From positions 18,808-82,807 of the forward strand of contig NZ_VLKT01000036.1 of the NCBI RefSeq assembly GCF_007830515.1: a DNA stretch of 64,000 nucleotides, in the 5' to 3' direction. A program made the position numbers and the translations under genes. Each line of letters starts with the position of its first letter. The first letter of the stretch is position 1. The notes beneath the pieces are model-generated. The model did not search any database. It was not told the DNA's origin and saw only the letters and a program-made list of their open reading frames with translations. Shown here piece by piece: positions 17,551-26,314 of this stretch. Origin of the DNA: Mesorhizobium tianshanense (GTDB lineage Bacteria; Pseudomonadota; Alphaproteobacteria; Rhizobiales; Rhizobiaceae).

Positions 17551-18629
17551 GAGAGGAGTTCCTGTCTTAGATGTTCCGCAGCTTCCGCTCCTCGTTCTCC
17601 GGCAACGCCGAGATCGAGGTAAGTCTGGACGGGGCTTGTGCAGACCACCCCCGGGGCAGGCTGGGTGGCATCGTTGAAAAGCCCATGATCCCTCAGCACC
17701 GTGATTACGATATTCGCCCCTGAGGTAGCTGGAGACAGTTTCAGAGTATCGCGCAACGCCACAAGCCCGCCCGAGTCCGCGTAGAAATATTGGGTGGACA
17801 CCCGGCCGTAGGGCGCCAGCCAATGCGCCGCCGAAAACGATGCGAACACGGCATTTGGCGTATCCCGCCCCGAGCTCAACACCCTGCGCGCCGAGACTTC
17901 CAAGGATTGCCCATGGAGCGTCGTGTAGAAGCCCATGCGTTCGCCGGCCGGTGGTTCGTAAGCGTCACGCCAAGCATCCAGGAGCCCGTCGGGCCGCGAC
18001 AGCCGTAGGCCGTCATCCGTGACTTCAGCCCATTCCCGATCCACCAGCTCACTGCGGACGTTGCTGACGTGGCCCAGACTCACATTAGAAGCTTGGGCGA
18101 GATCCGCGACACGCCACGCGCGACCAGGGTCGCGGAGGAGAACGCGGAGAATCTGCGCGGATTTCGGTTTGAAGATGGATTTCAGGTTTCGCTGAACAGC
18201 CGGCGGCTTTGTATCAACTTGGCGTTCAATGAACACGGTATCGAAAGTGATCCGTGCATTTCCCACCAGGTCGAGGTATCCCACATCGAACTCTCGGCAA
18301 AGTGCTTGCGCTTCCTGAGACAAGTAAGGCGCGATGAAGATCGGCATTGCCGGCGGATCGAACTTCTCCGCAGCCTTCCGAAGCTGAAAGAGTGCCGCAC
18401 GCACATGCCGCGGCTGACCGAACGGTTTGACTTCGCAAGCGAGAAAGCGGCGATTGCCGTTGAGGCTAAACTCGGCGAGAATATCGACGCTGGAACCAGG
18501 CGGCGTCAGTTCGACCTTCTCCATGTGGATGACAGGGACGCTTCGCAACAACGCGGCGACGGCTTCGGCTGCCTGGGTCTCCAGTTCGTTCACTTCTAAG
18601 CGGGCTTTCAGCATTTGCTGAAATTGCAC
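17538..18629 (-). CDS. AbiEi-type antitoxin/autoregulator with nuclease-like N-terminus
   Basis: A 363-residue protein upstream of the AbiEii toxin. Residues about 155-205 (ILRVLLRDPGRAWRVADLAQ then SNVSLGHVSNVRSELVDREW) form a winged helix like the AbiEi DNA-binding domain. The N-terminal 100 residues contain SSVDILAEF (D49) and FLACEVKPFG (E66-V-K68), a PD-(D/E)XK-like pattern that ordinary short AbiEi proteins lack. The start may be GTG 18629 or ATG 18614; the latter lies inside an operator-like dyad. Two TTTCAGC...GCTGAA dyads at the promoter fit the known negative autoregulation of AbiEi. The nuclease reading is an inference from motif spacing. Confidence 0.8.
   Translation of the reverse strand: MQFQQMLKARLEVNELETQAAEAVAALLRSVPVIHMEKVELTPPGSSVDILAEFSLNGNRRFLACEVKPFGQPRHVRAALFQLRKAAEKFDPPAMPIFIAPYLSQEAQALCREFDVGYLDLVGNARITFDTVFIERQVDTKPPAVQRNLKSIFKPKSAQILRVLLRDPGRAWRVADLAQASNVSLGHVSNVRSELVDREWAEVTDDGLRLSRPDGLLDAWRDAYEPPAGERMGFYTTLHGQSLEVSARRVLSSGRDTPNAVFASFSAAHWLAPYGRVSTQYFYADSGGLVALRDTLKLSPATSGANIVITVLRDHGLFNDATQPAPGVVCTSPVQTYLDLGVAGERGAEAAEHLRQELLSWRK
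18606..18623. promoter_or_regulatory. Operator-like dyad 1 of the AbiE-like operon
   Basis: TTTCAGC-ATTT-GCTGAAA is a perfect 7-bp inverted repeat at the start of the antitoxin gene. Together with dyad 2 it resembles the paired inverted repeats bound by AbiEi proteins. A minor related palindrome CTGAA-T-TTCAG lies at 18650-18660. Confidence 0.6.
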
Positions 18630-18672
18630 AGATCAGTGAAACTCGTCAACTGAATTTCAGCCAAAAGCCTCA

Positions 18673-18689
18673 TTTCAGCAAACGCTGAA
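18673..18689. promoter_or_regulatory. Operator-like dyad 2 of the AbiE-like operon
   Basis: TTTCAGC-AAAC-GCTGAA has the same arms and the same 4-bp spacer as dyad 1, 67 bp further upstream. Repetition of the arms with different spacer bases argues for a protein-binding site and not chance. Confidence 0.6.
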
Positions 18690-19332
18690 CGCTCAAAATG
18701 GGTGAGACTGTACGGGAACGATGACAAACTCGTGCTCGACAACAAAATCGATACGGGGTCGGCCACCTCGAGAACGTCTGAAATTAAGCTCCTCCCGACG
18801 TTGGATCGGCTGGCGGCCGGCGGCATGATCGATTCGGCATTCGCTGCTGGCTTCGCGGCGTGACCGCATCCGACCTGGCCGAGGCGCTGATCGAAGAGCA
18901 GACCGAGGAACTCATCGACCAATGAGCGGCAACCCCGGTTCGCCACGTCTCTCCAGCGGACGCATTGCAGGAACTCCCGGCGATCCTAGGCAGAGGGCCA
19001 CGTACCAGCCCACCGCTGAGTAGCCGAGGGACGGCCTTCGATCCTCTCGATCTGTGCGCAATGCGGCCCTTGCGGAGCGTTCACTATTTGTTCTAGCATC
19101 GACCCGAGAAGTCAGGCTCGATTCCGTCCCATGCGGCGCATTGAGCCTGTTCTGGCTGCCGAGCGAGACCAAGCGGCGGATCCAACGCTTTGTCGCCGGG
19201 TCGCCCACTGCTGAGACGATCAGCAACGTCCAGATGAGTGATCGGACAGTGTCTCGACTTGGTAGGGAATAGCAGGCGCGAGTGGTTGACGATGGGCTAT
19301 GCATTGGTGGATCGCCCGATCCAGAATTCTTT
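18690..19332 (+). other. Gene-poor stretch with a short decayed coding remnant
   Basis: No intact gene is seen. On the plus strand about 18700-18921 carries two short frames that read like one broken protein tail: KLLPTLDRLAAGGMIDSAF in one frame, then VTASDLAEALIEEQTEELID in another, separated by a frame change near 18860. I cannot name the family. The rest, to 19332, shows no supported feature. Confidence 0.35.
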
Positions 19333-19393
19333 ATTTCTGGTTTTCGGGATAGAACGATTTCTGCCTTTCGGGATTGCAAGAAAGGCAGAAATC
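19333..19393. repeat. Tandem 24-bp repeats plus 14-bp inverted repeat, candidate operator array
   Basis: Two tandem copies (19333-19356 and 19357-19380) share ATTTCTG and TTTCGGGAT, 19 of 24 positions matching. The second copy also forms a perfect 14-bp inverted repeat with 19380-19393 (arms GATTTCTGCCTTTC at 19356-19369 and its complement, 10-nt loop). The array ends about 50 bp before the small gene at 19442 and looks like a multi-site operator or partition-type site. Confidence 0.6.
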
Positions 19394-19441
19394 TGTATCC
19401 TGGTGCTGCGTTGCGCGACCGGGGGCGATAGTCGCCGCGCC

Positions 19442-19642
19442 ATGGGGGTGGCTTTGGCCAGCAGGCGGACCGAAAGCACCAGCGAGAACAGCGCGCCGGA
19501 GAGCGAAAAAGAGTCGCTCAACTTCAAGGTCAGCCCCCAATTCAAGAAGGAGTTCAAGGGCTTCGCAGTGTCCGAGGGGATCAGCATGACCGATCTCCTC
19601 AAAGAGGGCTTCGTCCTCTCGAAGAAGAAGCGGCAGAAATGA
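19442..19642 (+). CDS. Small RHH-like DNA-binding protein (66 aa)
   Basis: A 66-residue basic protein from ATG 19442. The C-terminal half LNFKVSPQFKKEFKGFAVSE then ISMTDLLKEGFVLSKKKR has the strand-helix-helix pattern of ribbon-helix-helix proteins such as ParG-like or plasmid repressor proteins, after an S/E-rich flexible N-terminus. Similar short proteins occur on rhizobial plasmids. The repeat array directly upstream suggests that it represses its own gene or acts as a partition-type centromere binder. No ParA partner is adjacent. The longer frame from 19238 runs through the repeats and is not believed. It is followed after about 60 bp by the methyltransferase gene, so it might control that cassette. 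Confidence 0.6.
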   Translation: MGVALASRRTESTSENSAPESEKESLNFKVSPQFKKEFKGFAVSEGISMTDLLKEGFVLSKKKRQK

Positions 19643-19703
19643 GCCCGCGATCTAGGCTGCGGGTCGGCGCCCTTCGATCACAGACATCGCTTGGGTGGCA
19701 CCT

Positions 19704-22577
19704 ATGACTCTGGACGAAGTAGGAAGTCCTGGATCCGAGGCCGACTGGCTGTTCGCCATTGGAGAAGGCCGTGGCTTTCCGGGCGTCGACGGCCTTGTGG
19801 CGGTCGACGGCTATGATCCATCGGGACGCGCCCCAGAAGAAGTTGCAGTCATGGAGAAGGCCCTCGACTACGGCGCGCGCGCTGTATTCTTCGAGGCCGC
19901 CCGGCACGGGCGCGCTCCGGTCGCCCAAGCCCTTGTATTCGACGTGAGCACCGCGGCCGATGACAGCGAGTTTGCCGAATTGCACAAGCGCCTGTGGAGC
20001 TGGGGAGGCGTGCCACTTGTGTATCGTGCCGCTCCCGGTCGCATCCAACTGTTCCGCTGTGCACACAAACCGGACTTCGTTGGGCCCGACAGTGCCCCGG
20101 TTTGTCGCCCGATACGAACCCTTTCCGTGGCAGCCGACATCGCAGCTGAAGATGTATGGTGGAACGCAGCGCGCATTAGGAACGGTACGATCTGGGATGA
20201 CCCGGATGCATGTGACCTCATGTTGTCGGCGCAGAAATCGGCGCACCGCACACTGGTCGAGGCAGTGCGCAACCTTGCCGGGCAGCTCACGGAAAGTCGC
20301 TTGCTAGAGCCACGGCTGCGTCGTCGACTACTCATTCTCGCATTGCTCATCGCTTATCTCGAAGAGCGGTCGGTTCTGCTACCCGACGATTTCTCACGCG
20401 CTCGCACGGGCGCGACGCGCTTCTTCGAAGTGTTGGGAGACGGCACCGCGTTGGTGAAATTGCTCGAAGCGCTGGAAGAACGTTTCAACGGCCACGTGTT
20501 CCGCGTGACCGGTGCTGAGCGCACCGCATTGCTTGAGAGCGCCGAGCTCGCAAATTATGCGCGGCTGGTGGAAGGGCTTGAGGATGCGACGGGCCAAATG
20601 AGCCTGTGGCGCCTGTATTCGTTCCGTGACCTGCCGGTCGAGTTGATCAGCAACATCTATCAGCTCTTCGTCAAGGATGTCGCGAGCTCCATCTACACGC
20701 CGCCGGCGCTGGTTCGTCTGATGCTCGAGGAAGCGCTGAGTTGGGACAGGCTGGACGCGCTGATGGCCGGTGACGGCGTCATTCTCGATCCGGCATGTGG
20801 GTCGGGCGTTTTTCTAGTCGAAGCCTATAAGCGCCTCGTGCTGCACTGGCGGATGCGTCACGGATGGACCCGTCCAGGCATCGAAGAATTGCGCCCTTTG
20901 CTGGAGCGAGTTCACGGCGTCGACCTTGAGGAAGGGGCGATCGAACTGGCGGCGTTCAGTTTGTGTCTCAGCCTATGCGACGCGCTACAGCCCGAGGAGA
21001 TCCGCGCCAGCGTGAAGCTCTTCCCACCACTCGCGAATGAGACGCTTCACTGGAGCTGCTTCTTCGAAGCGAAGGAAAAGGGGCTGCTGAAAGTCCCGGT
21101 CGCCGTAGTGGTCGGCAATCCCCCGTTCGAGTCGACGCTGACCACCGATGGGGCCAGGCGGAGCTATGCTGCCTACACCAAAGGGTATGGACTGCTCGCA
21201 GATACACAGCTCGCCTATCTGTTCCTCCACGAGGCGATGGAGCTTCTCAGGCCCAATGGAATACTGGCATTAATCCAACCTGCCGGCTTTCTATACAATC
21301 AGAACGCTGCCTCGTTCCGACATGGTATTTTCACCCGTTGGGACGTGCGCGAGATTCTTGACTTCGTCTCGGCACGGGGCCTCTTCAAGAAAGGCAAGGC
21401 CGACCCGCAGATCGTTGTCGCGGTCGTCCAAGCAACTGAGCCCACTACAGATGGGCGGATTCTGCACGCAGTGTTCCGTCGCAACGGACGTGCTACCGCC
21501 GAACAGGGCTTTGACATCGACTATTACGATCTTCACTGGGTTCGGTCCAACGACGCCAGAGAGTCGGCCGACGTGTGGAGATCGAACCTGCTCGGTGGCG
21601 GCCGAGTTCGCGATTTCATTAAGCGCCTGCGACAGTATCCGACGCTCCGGGACATCGCGACACGCCTGGAATGGGACTTTGGTGAAGGTTATATCGCTGG
21701 CGCCAAGGGTATCTCTCGGCCGGCCGAGCACCTGACCGGTAAGCCGCTTCTGCCGACGGAGGCGCTGTCCGAAGCCGGCATTGATGCGAGCGCTCTAGAT
21801 ACTGTCCCGGATCAACCGATAAAGGACACCAAGACTGCTAAGCGATTCACACCTCCCTTCCTCCTTGTCAAAGAGAACGAGGATCTCCACCACGGCCTTT
21901 GGCAGGGGCAATACCTTACCTACAAGCACCGGATTACCGGCTTCGCGGCGAAGGGGCGAGACGTCGCGCACCTGCAGGCAATCGAGGCGTGGCTGAAGAA
22001 GGAGCAGACCGTCCTGAGAGCCTATGTCGCCGGAATCAGCGCGAGCCTGTTTGCGCAGCGCGCCACGGCGATCTTGGGAGCCGACATTCTTGCGCTGCCG
22101 TACCCAGAAAGCGGAAATCTCGACCTCAGCGACAACGACCGGATTATCGCGCAGGACATTGTAGACTATCAGCGTGAGTTTATTCGCCGAGGCACCGGTT
22201 CGGCGCTCATGCAGGAGGCACCTGAGGACGCACTCAGTGCGTTTGACGAGACCTTTGCGACGCAAATCAACGCTATCTACTCTCGCAATCCATTGCGTGC
22301 TTTGGGCCGCTATCATTGGGCCGGAACCATTTGCGGTGCGTATGCTTTCGGCGATGGCGTCGTCGACTGGTCGGGCGCGGATGAGCTGCGAAGCAAACTT
22401 GATGTGCTGTTACAGGAACGTCGTGGTTCCAATCTCACGATCACGCGCATAACCCGCCTATATGATCAAGGTTTCCTTTTCCTGTTGAAGCCCGATCGCC
22501 ATCGATTCTGGACGCGGTCGGTCGCGTTGCGTGATGCAGATGACGTCCTCGCCGATCTTCGGGCACAGGGCTTCTAG
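19704..22577 (+). CDS. N6-adenine DNA methyltransferase of a two-gene restriction-modification cassette
   Basis: A 957-residue class I SAM-dependent DNA methyltransferase. Motif I LDPACGSGVFLVEA begins near residue 361 and motif IV GNPPFES near 471, giving a gamma-type order; the region after it (GIFTRWDVREILDFVSARGL) is typical of large adenine methyltransferases. The N-terminal 330 residues resemble the helical N-terminus of type IIG-like enzymes but show no clear PD-(D/E)XK site. The C-terminal 350 residues probably include target recognition. The start is ATG 19704; a GTG at 19695 is alternative. A separate nuclease-like gene starts 1 bp after the stop, so host protection and cutting seem to be divided over two genes. 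Confidence 0.85.
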   Translation: MTLDEVGSPGSEADWLFAIGEGRGFPGVDGLVAVDGYDPSGRAPEEVAVMEKALDYGARAVFFEAARHGRAPVAQALVFDVSTAADDSEFAELHKRLWSWGGVPLVYRAAPGRIQLFRCAHKPDFVGPDSAPVCRPIRTLSVAADIAAEDVWWNAARIRNGTIWDDPDACDLMLSAQKSAHRTLVEAVRNLAGQLTESRLLEPRLRRRLLILALLIAYLEERSVLLPDDFSRARTGATRFFEVLGDGTALVKLLEALEERFNGHVFRVTGAERTALLESAELANYARLVEGLEDATGQMSLWRLYSFRDLPVELISNIYQLFVKDVASSIYTPPALVRLMLEEALSWDRLDALMAGDGVILDPACGSGVFLVEAYKRLVLHWRMRHGWTRPGIEELRPLLERVHGVDLEEGAIELAAFSLCLSLCDALQPEEIRASVKLFPPLANETLHWSCFFEAKEKGLLKVPVAVVVGNPPFESTLTTDGARRSYAAYTKGYGLLADTQLAYLFLHEAMELLRPNGILALIQPAGFLYNQNAASFRHGIFTRWDVREILDFVSARGLFKKGKADPQIVVAVVQATEPTTDGRILHAVFRRNGRATAEQGFDIDYYDLHWVRSNDARESADVWRSNLLGGGRVRDFIKRLRQYPTLRDIATRLEWDFGEGYIAGAKGISRPAEHLTGKPLLPTEALSEAGIDASALDTVPDQPIKDTKTAKRFTPPFLLVKENEDLHHGLWQGQYLTYKHRITGFAAKGRDVAHLQAIEAWLKKEQTVLRAYVAGISASLFAQRATAILGADILALPYPESGNLDLSDNDRIIAQDIVDYQREFIRRGTGSALMQEAPEDALSAFDETFATQINAIYSRNPLRALGRYHWAGTICGAYAFGDGVVDWSGADELRSKLDVLLQERRGSNLTITRITRLYDQGFLFLLKPDRHRFWTRSVALRDADDVLADLRAQGF

Positions 22578-22578
22578 C

Positions 22579-23295
22579 GTGTTGGCGGACGAAAACGAAG
22601 CCTCGGTGCAGGCTGGAACACTCGGCACCAACATCCACCTTCCGGGAGAATGGCTGTCATCCTTGGTCGGATACATTGCCGCAGCGCTACCGGGGTGGCG
22701 CGACGACCCTAGACGGCCAGCCCAGACCAACGAAACCGGATTGACGTCAGAGCTTTGCGCGCGACTGAACAGCGTCAGCCACCATTCGCCTGGATGGGAT
22801 TTCCTGCAGTTCCGTCGCGAAGAGCCTGATGATGTTCGCGCGGGGCGTTCCATCGATCTGGTCGTGGCACCCAGTGGCGCCCTTATTTGGATCGCCGGCC
22901 GCGAATACAGCGAATATCGCACTCTCCTGCCCATAGAGTGCAAACGGCTGCCGACGCCGAACGGCAAGGACCGGGACGAACGGGAGTATGTGTTCAGCCA
23001 GTTCAGCTCCACTGGCGGGATTCAACGATTTAAGGCAGGTCATCACGCTGCCGCACATATTCGTGCGGCCATGATTGGTTACGTCCAGGCCCGAGACATC
23101 CCCTTCTGGCGCACGCAGCTCGATACATGGATCGATGGGCTTGCTGCCACCCCGGTTCAAGGTTGGTCCTCGGCCGACAAGCTGGCTTTAGCGACACACC
23201 ATAGCGCGACCCGGATTGCTTCTTTGCAGTCGATACACAAACGCGAAGCGGGCCTCGAGCCGATCCTGATTGACCATCTTTGGATCGAGATGTAG
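22579..23295 (+). CDS. PD-(D/E)XK nuclease-like protein, partner of the methyltransferase
   Basis: A 238-residue protein starting at GTG 22579 directly after the methyltransferase stop; ATG 22540 would overlap the upstream gene. SIDLVVAPSG (D93) then a strand ending LLPIECKRL (E120-C-K122) form a D...E-x-K restriction-nuclease core. Other features are FLQFRREEPDD before the core and HHSATRIASLQSIHKRE near the end. The family is not named by me. Adjacent spacing and the nuclease core make it the probable restriction subunit of this cassette; an alternative is a VRR-NUC-like repair nuclease. Confidence 0.65.
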   Translation: MLADENEASVQAGTLGTNIHLPGEWLSSLVGYIAAALPGWRDDPRRPAQTNETGLTSELCARLNSVSHHSPGWDFLQFRREEPDDVRAGRSIDLVVAPSGALIWIAGREYSEYRTLLPIECKRLPTPNGKDRDEREYVFSQFSSTGGIQRFKAGHHAAAHIRAAMIGYVQARDIPFWRTQLDTWIDGLAATPVQGWSSADKLALATHHSATRIASLQSIHKREAGLEPILIDHLWIEM

Positions 23296-23298
23296 TCG

Positions 23299-23481
23299 AT
23301 GACGCCGTTCCGGTGGCAGAACTGCTATGCGTATGTCGCTGCCTCCCGGCGCGACCGGACGATCAGATCCTATCTCGATGACGTGATCCTCCCGGCGTTG
23401 AGTTCTCTCGATCGGCGCATACCCATCTGGAACCTTGGTCGAGCTAAAAGGAGGGTATGCTGGGGAGTACGCTCGAATTGA
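23299..23481 (+). CDS. Short ORF (60 aa), probably the remnant of a third cassette gene
   Basis: Starts 3 bp after the nuclease-like gene with ATG 23299 and reads MTPFRWQNCYAYVAASRRDR, then YLDDVILPALSSLDRRIPIW. The first 45 residues look protein-like; the last ones (RVCWGVRSN) run into the convergent DUF1612 gene. It may be the 5' end of a gene lost by recombination. No function can be assigned. Confidence 0.3.
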   Translation: MTPFRWQNCYAYVAASRRDRTIRSYLDDVILPALSSLDRRIPIWNLGRAKRRVCWGVRSN

Positions 23482-23488
23482 CTTCGAG

Positions 23489-24556
23489 TCATAAAACACC
23501 CCACGCCCGAAACCTTCCCCTCCCCGTCATCTCGCGCAGGCCGAGTTCGCCAACGAGGTTGAGTGCGCCCTGCTTTGTCACCTTCAGCCTGTCCTGGATA
23601 AGGCCCGTCGAAACAAGTGGCCGCGAGAGCACTAGCTCGATCAGGTCGGGAAGTTTTGAACTGGCGCGTCGTTCACGCAGTCGCCGCTCCATCTGGCTTT
23701 TCGCCATCGTCAGCCGATCGTGCTCCTTCAAGCCGACCAGCGCTGCGTCGTGGATTCCATCGAGGCATGCCAGCAACCGATCGGAGCGATTGCGCGCCCG
23801 TCGCCGCTCTCGTGGAATGTTCTTGGCGCCAAGGTGGGGACAGACGAGATGGTTGGCGGCAAGACCCTCCTGCCGCAGCAGCGCAGCAACAAGCAGCGGC
23901 CCGAGCCAAGTGGCATGCTGCAGCACCTCGATGTCCGACCAGGCTTCGAGCAGGATCGCGCCACGCAGGACGACCGGCAGATCGCGTGTCCTGGTGATAA
24001 CGTCCTGCCATTCCGCCAGGCGTTCTTCTTCATTCCAGTCGAGATCGTAGATCAGATCCGGCCGGTCACGGAGTGACATCTCCTCTTTTCGAGCAGGCAC
24101 GTCGGCGCCGCTCAGAATCTTTGACGAGCGTGCCAGGACGGCATCGATCTCGGCAAATTCTTCGGTCAGAAGATCGTCCCCGGCGTCATCCCGACCGTCG
24201 GCTTCAACAGAGCTGGCTCCAGCCCTCTCCCCTTCCCGGCTCTTTTGTCCCGACGCCGGCGTTGCGCCGCCCCGGCCGGTCAGGGCTAGAAAACCGTCGC
24301 GGCTGAGCGCCCAGTCCGGCTTCTGCGCTAAAATTCGCCGGCGGGTTCGCAGCACCGCGTGCGCGCGGGTGAGCTCGTGGGTTGGCGTGCGGATGTCCAT
24401 GTGGGCGTCGTGCAGCACCAAGTCCTCGAGATGAACAAGCTCGCCCTCGAGCCACAGGGCGGAAGCGGCGTCGGCAAAATGCTGGCGCTCGACAAAGCCG
24501 TCACGCACCGGCGAACGGGCTAGGCGCTCGTCGAGCCGCGCCAGAGCCTCGGTCGC
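23489..24556 (-). pseudogene. DUF1612/RHE_PE00001-family protein, main part, split by a transposon
   Basis: Codons for about 355 residues of a plasmid-associated DNA-binding-type protein (DUF1612 plus C-terminal HTH). Family signatures are RQHFADAASALWLEGELVHL, LHDAHMDIRTPTHELTRAHA and the ending GELGLREMTGRGRFRAWGVL. The frame stays open to 24556 with TEALARLDERLARSPVRDGF and then meets the transposon end. The missing 5' end lies at 31474-31535. Joining both parts and removing one GTCGC copy gives a 374-residue frame without interruption. Translation from an internal start (position 24508) might still make a shortened protein. Homologues often lie beside repABC regions, consistent with this site before the insertion. 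Confidence 0.88.
24552..24556. repeat. Target site duplication GTCGC, left copy
   Basis: GTCGC directly flanks the left transposon end and is repeated at 31474-31478 next to the right end. A 5-bp duplication is the usual length for Tn5053/Tn7-type transposition. Confidence 0.85.
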
Positions 24557-24581
24557 TGTCGCTTTTACTTCCCGATTTCAA
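24557..24581 (+). repeat. Left terminal inverted repeat of the transposon
   Basis: Begins TGTCGCTTTTACTTCCCG and ends ATTTCAA. It matches the reverse complement of 31449-31473 at 24 of 25 positions, differing only at base 6 (C versus A). Confidence 0.9.
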
Positions 24582-24663
24582 ACGCGAAAGAGTCATGTGC
24601 TGTTTAGGTTTAGGCGCTACGACACGCATGATTTTTCGCTAACGATTTCATTGACCGCTCATT

Positions 24664-26313
24664 TTGCCGAACCGATTGCACAGCCTGAAACCGGCGCCTG
24701 CTGCGTCACACTCCGATGAAGCATGGTCGGCGGCACGTCGTGTGGCCCGCGAGCTGGACAGGATTCTCGACGGTTCGGGCCCCCGCCGTGCGGCAATCGT
24801 ACGCGCGGCCGCCGAGCTGCGCCTCTCGACCCGACAGGTCTACAATCTGCTGGCCCGCTACCGTGTCGATCGGACTGTGACGTCGCTCTTGCCCCGGCTC
24901 GAGGGAGTGCGGAAGAAGCGTCTTGAACAGGACATCGAGGAGATCATCGCGGCAACATTGCGAAAGCAATGGCTGGTGCTGGAGGCTCCGCCACTCGCCC
25001 CTGTCGTGGCCGAGATCCGCGCCCGCTGCGAGGAGGCAGGCCTGGCTCCTCCCTCCTACCTCACGGTGGTCCGCCGCATAGCTGTGCTGTTCAGCCCTGA
25101 GGAGATCGCGAAGAAGCGATCCGCAAACCCAAAGCACCTCCACCGGCTCAAGCCACGGCCGGGATACATCCACGCGGCGCAACCGCTCGATGTCTGCCAG
25201 ATCGATCACACGCCGACCGACATCAATTTCGTGGAGGTCGTCGACGGCGGAACCTTTGTCGGTCGGGCATATCTCACGATCGTCACCGACGTGGCGACGC
25301 GCTGCATTCTGGGCTTCTGCCTCACCCTCGAAAAGCCGTCGGCGCTATCGGTCGCGCTCTGCCTCGCGCAGGCCATGTGTCCGAAGGAAACGTGGTTGGC
25401 TGCGCGCGACATCGCACATGGGTGGCCGATGTTCGGTCGACCGCGGTCGCTTGTCACCGACTCCGCCAAGGAGTTCAAAGGGAACGCCTTCCAGCGTGGG
25501 TGCGAGGACTATGGCATTCGCATCCGCTACCGGGACCGTGGCCGTGTCCATCAGGGCGGCGTGGTCGAAAGACTGCTCGGGAAGCTCAACGCCGTTCTTG
25601 CGACGCAGCCCGGTTCGACCGGCCGCTCGGTGGCGGATCGCGACGGATATCCCGCTGAGCGAAGAGCCCGTCTCAGCTTCGCCGATCTCGAGCGATGCGT
25701 CACGCTCGCCGTGATCGACCACAACCTGCAGGAAAACGCGAGGACGTTGAAGGTGCCGGCGACAGAATGGGAACGGCAGGCGCGCGATCTTCCCCGCTTC
25801 GACGATGAACCCCTGCGGGTCCTGCTGGCATTCATGCCCGGAACCGAAAGGCGCCTGTCGCCACAAGGCGTCAGCATGTTCGCGCTCGACTACTACTCGC
25901 CCTGGCTGGGCGCCCTGGTGCCGCAACGCGACCGGCTCGGCAAGCTCGATCTGCGATACGATCCTCGTGACATCAGTCACGTCTACATCCGGGACCCGGA
26001 GACCAGGGAGTTCCGACCCGTGGGGCGGCGCGACGGAACACTTGCTCCCATGACGTTGTGGGAACACGAAGCTGACCGCTTGCAGCGACGCGCCGCGAAT
26101 GCGCGAACGGATGTCGAGAAGGTGACGCTGCGACGCCGGATCGCGGAAATCGCAGACGGACAGAAGCCGTCGAAGATCGAGCTGCGCAATGCCGTGCGCA
26201 AGACTCACGCTACCGAGGCGCCCAAGCCCTATGATGCCATGCGTCCGGCGATGCCGGCGCCTGCCGAGCATCCCGCACGCCGGAAACGCCGTCTGCCGGT
26301 CGAGGATTGGTGA
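24664..26313 (+). CDS. tniA: TniA-like DDE transposase
   Basis: Catalytic transposase of the Tn5053/Tn552/TnsB group, 549 residues. N-terminal HTH (AAAELRLSTRQVYNLLARYR, about residues 47-66), then an rve/DDE core with DVCQIDHTPTD, LVTDSAKEFKG and HQGGVVERLLGKLN supplying D, D and E, followed by a Mu-transposase C-terminal beta domain (FALDYYSPWLGALV). The start is TTG 24664; TTG 24676 is also possible, and no ATG fits as well. It binds the terminal repeats and cuts at the ends, with TniB and TniQ helping target choice. The tniB start follows 1 bp after the stop. Confidence 0.9.
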   Translation: MPNRLHSLKPAPAASHSDEAWSAARRVARELDRILDGSGPRRAAIVRAAAELRLSTRQVYNLLARYRVDRTVTSLLPRLEGVRKKRLEQDIEEIIAATLRKQWLVLEAPPLAPVVAEIRARCEEAGLAPPSYLTVVRRIAVLFSPEEIAKKRSANPKHLHRLKPRPGYIHAAQPLDVCQIDHTPTDINFVEVVDGGTFVGRAYLTIVTDVATRCILGFCLTLEKPSALSVALCLAQAMCPKETWLAARDIAHGWPMFGRPRSLVTDSAKEFKGNAFQRGCEDYGIRIRYRDRGRVHQGGVVERLLGKLNAVLATQPGSTGRSVADRDGYPAERRARLSFADLERCVTLAVIDHNLQENARTLKVPATEWERQARDLPRFDDEPLRVLLAFMPGTERRLSPQGVSMFALDYYSPWLGALVPQRDRLGKLDLRYDPRDISHVYIRDPETREFRPVGRRDGTLAPMTLWEHEADRLQRRAANARTDVEKVTLRRRIAEIADGQKPSKIELRNAVRKTHATEAPKPYDAMRPAMPAPAEHPARRKRRLPVEDW

Positions 26314-26314
26314 C

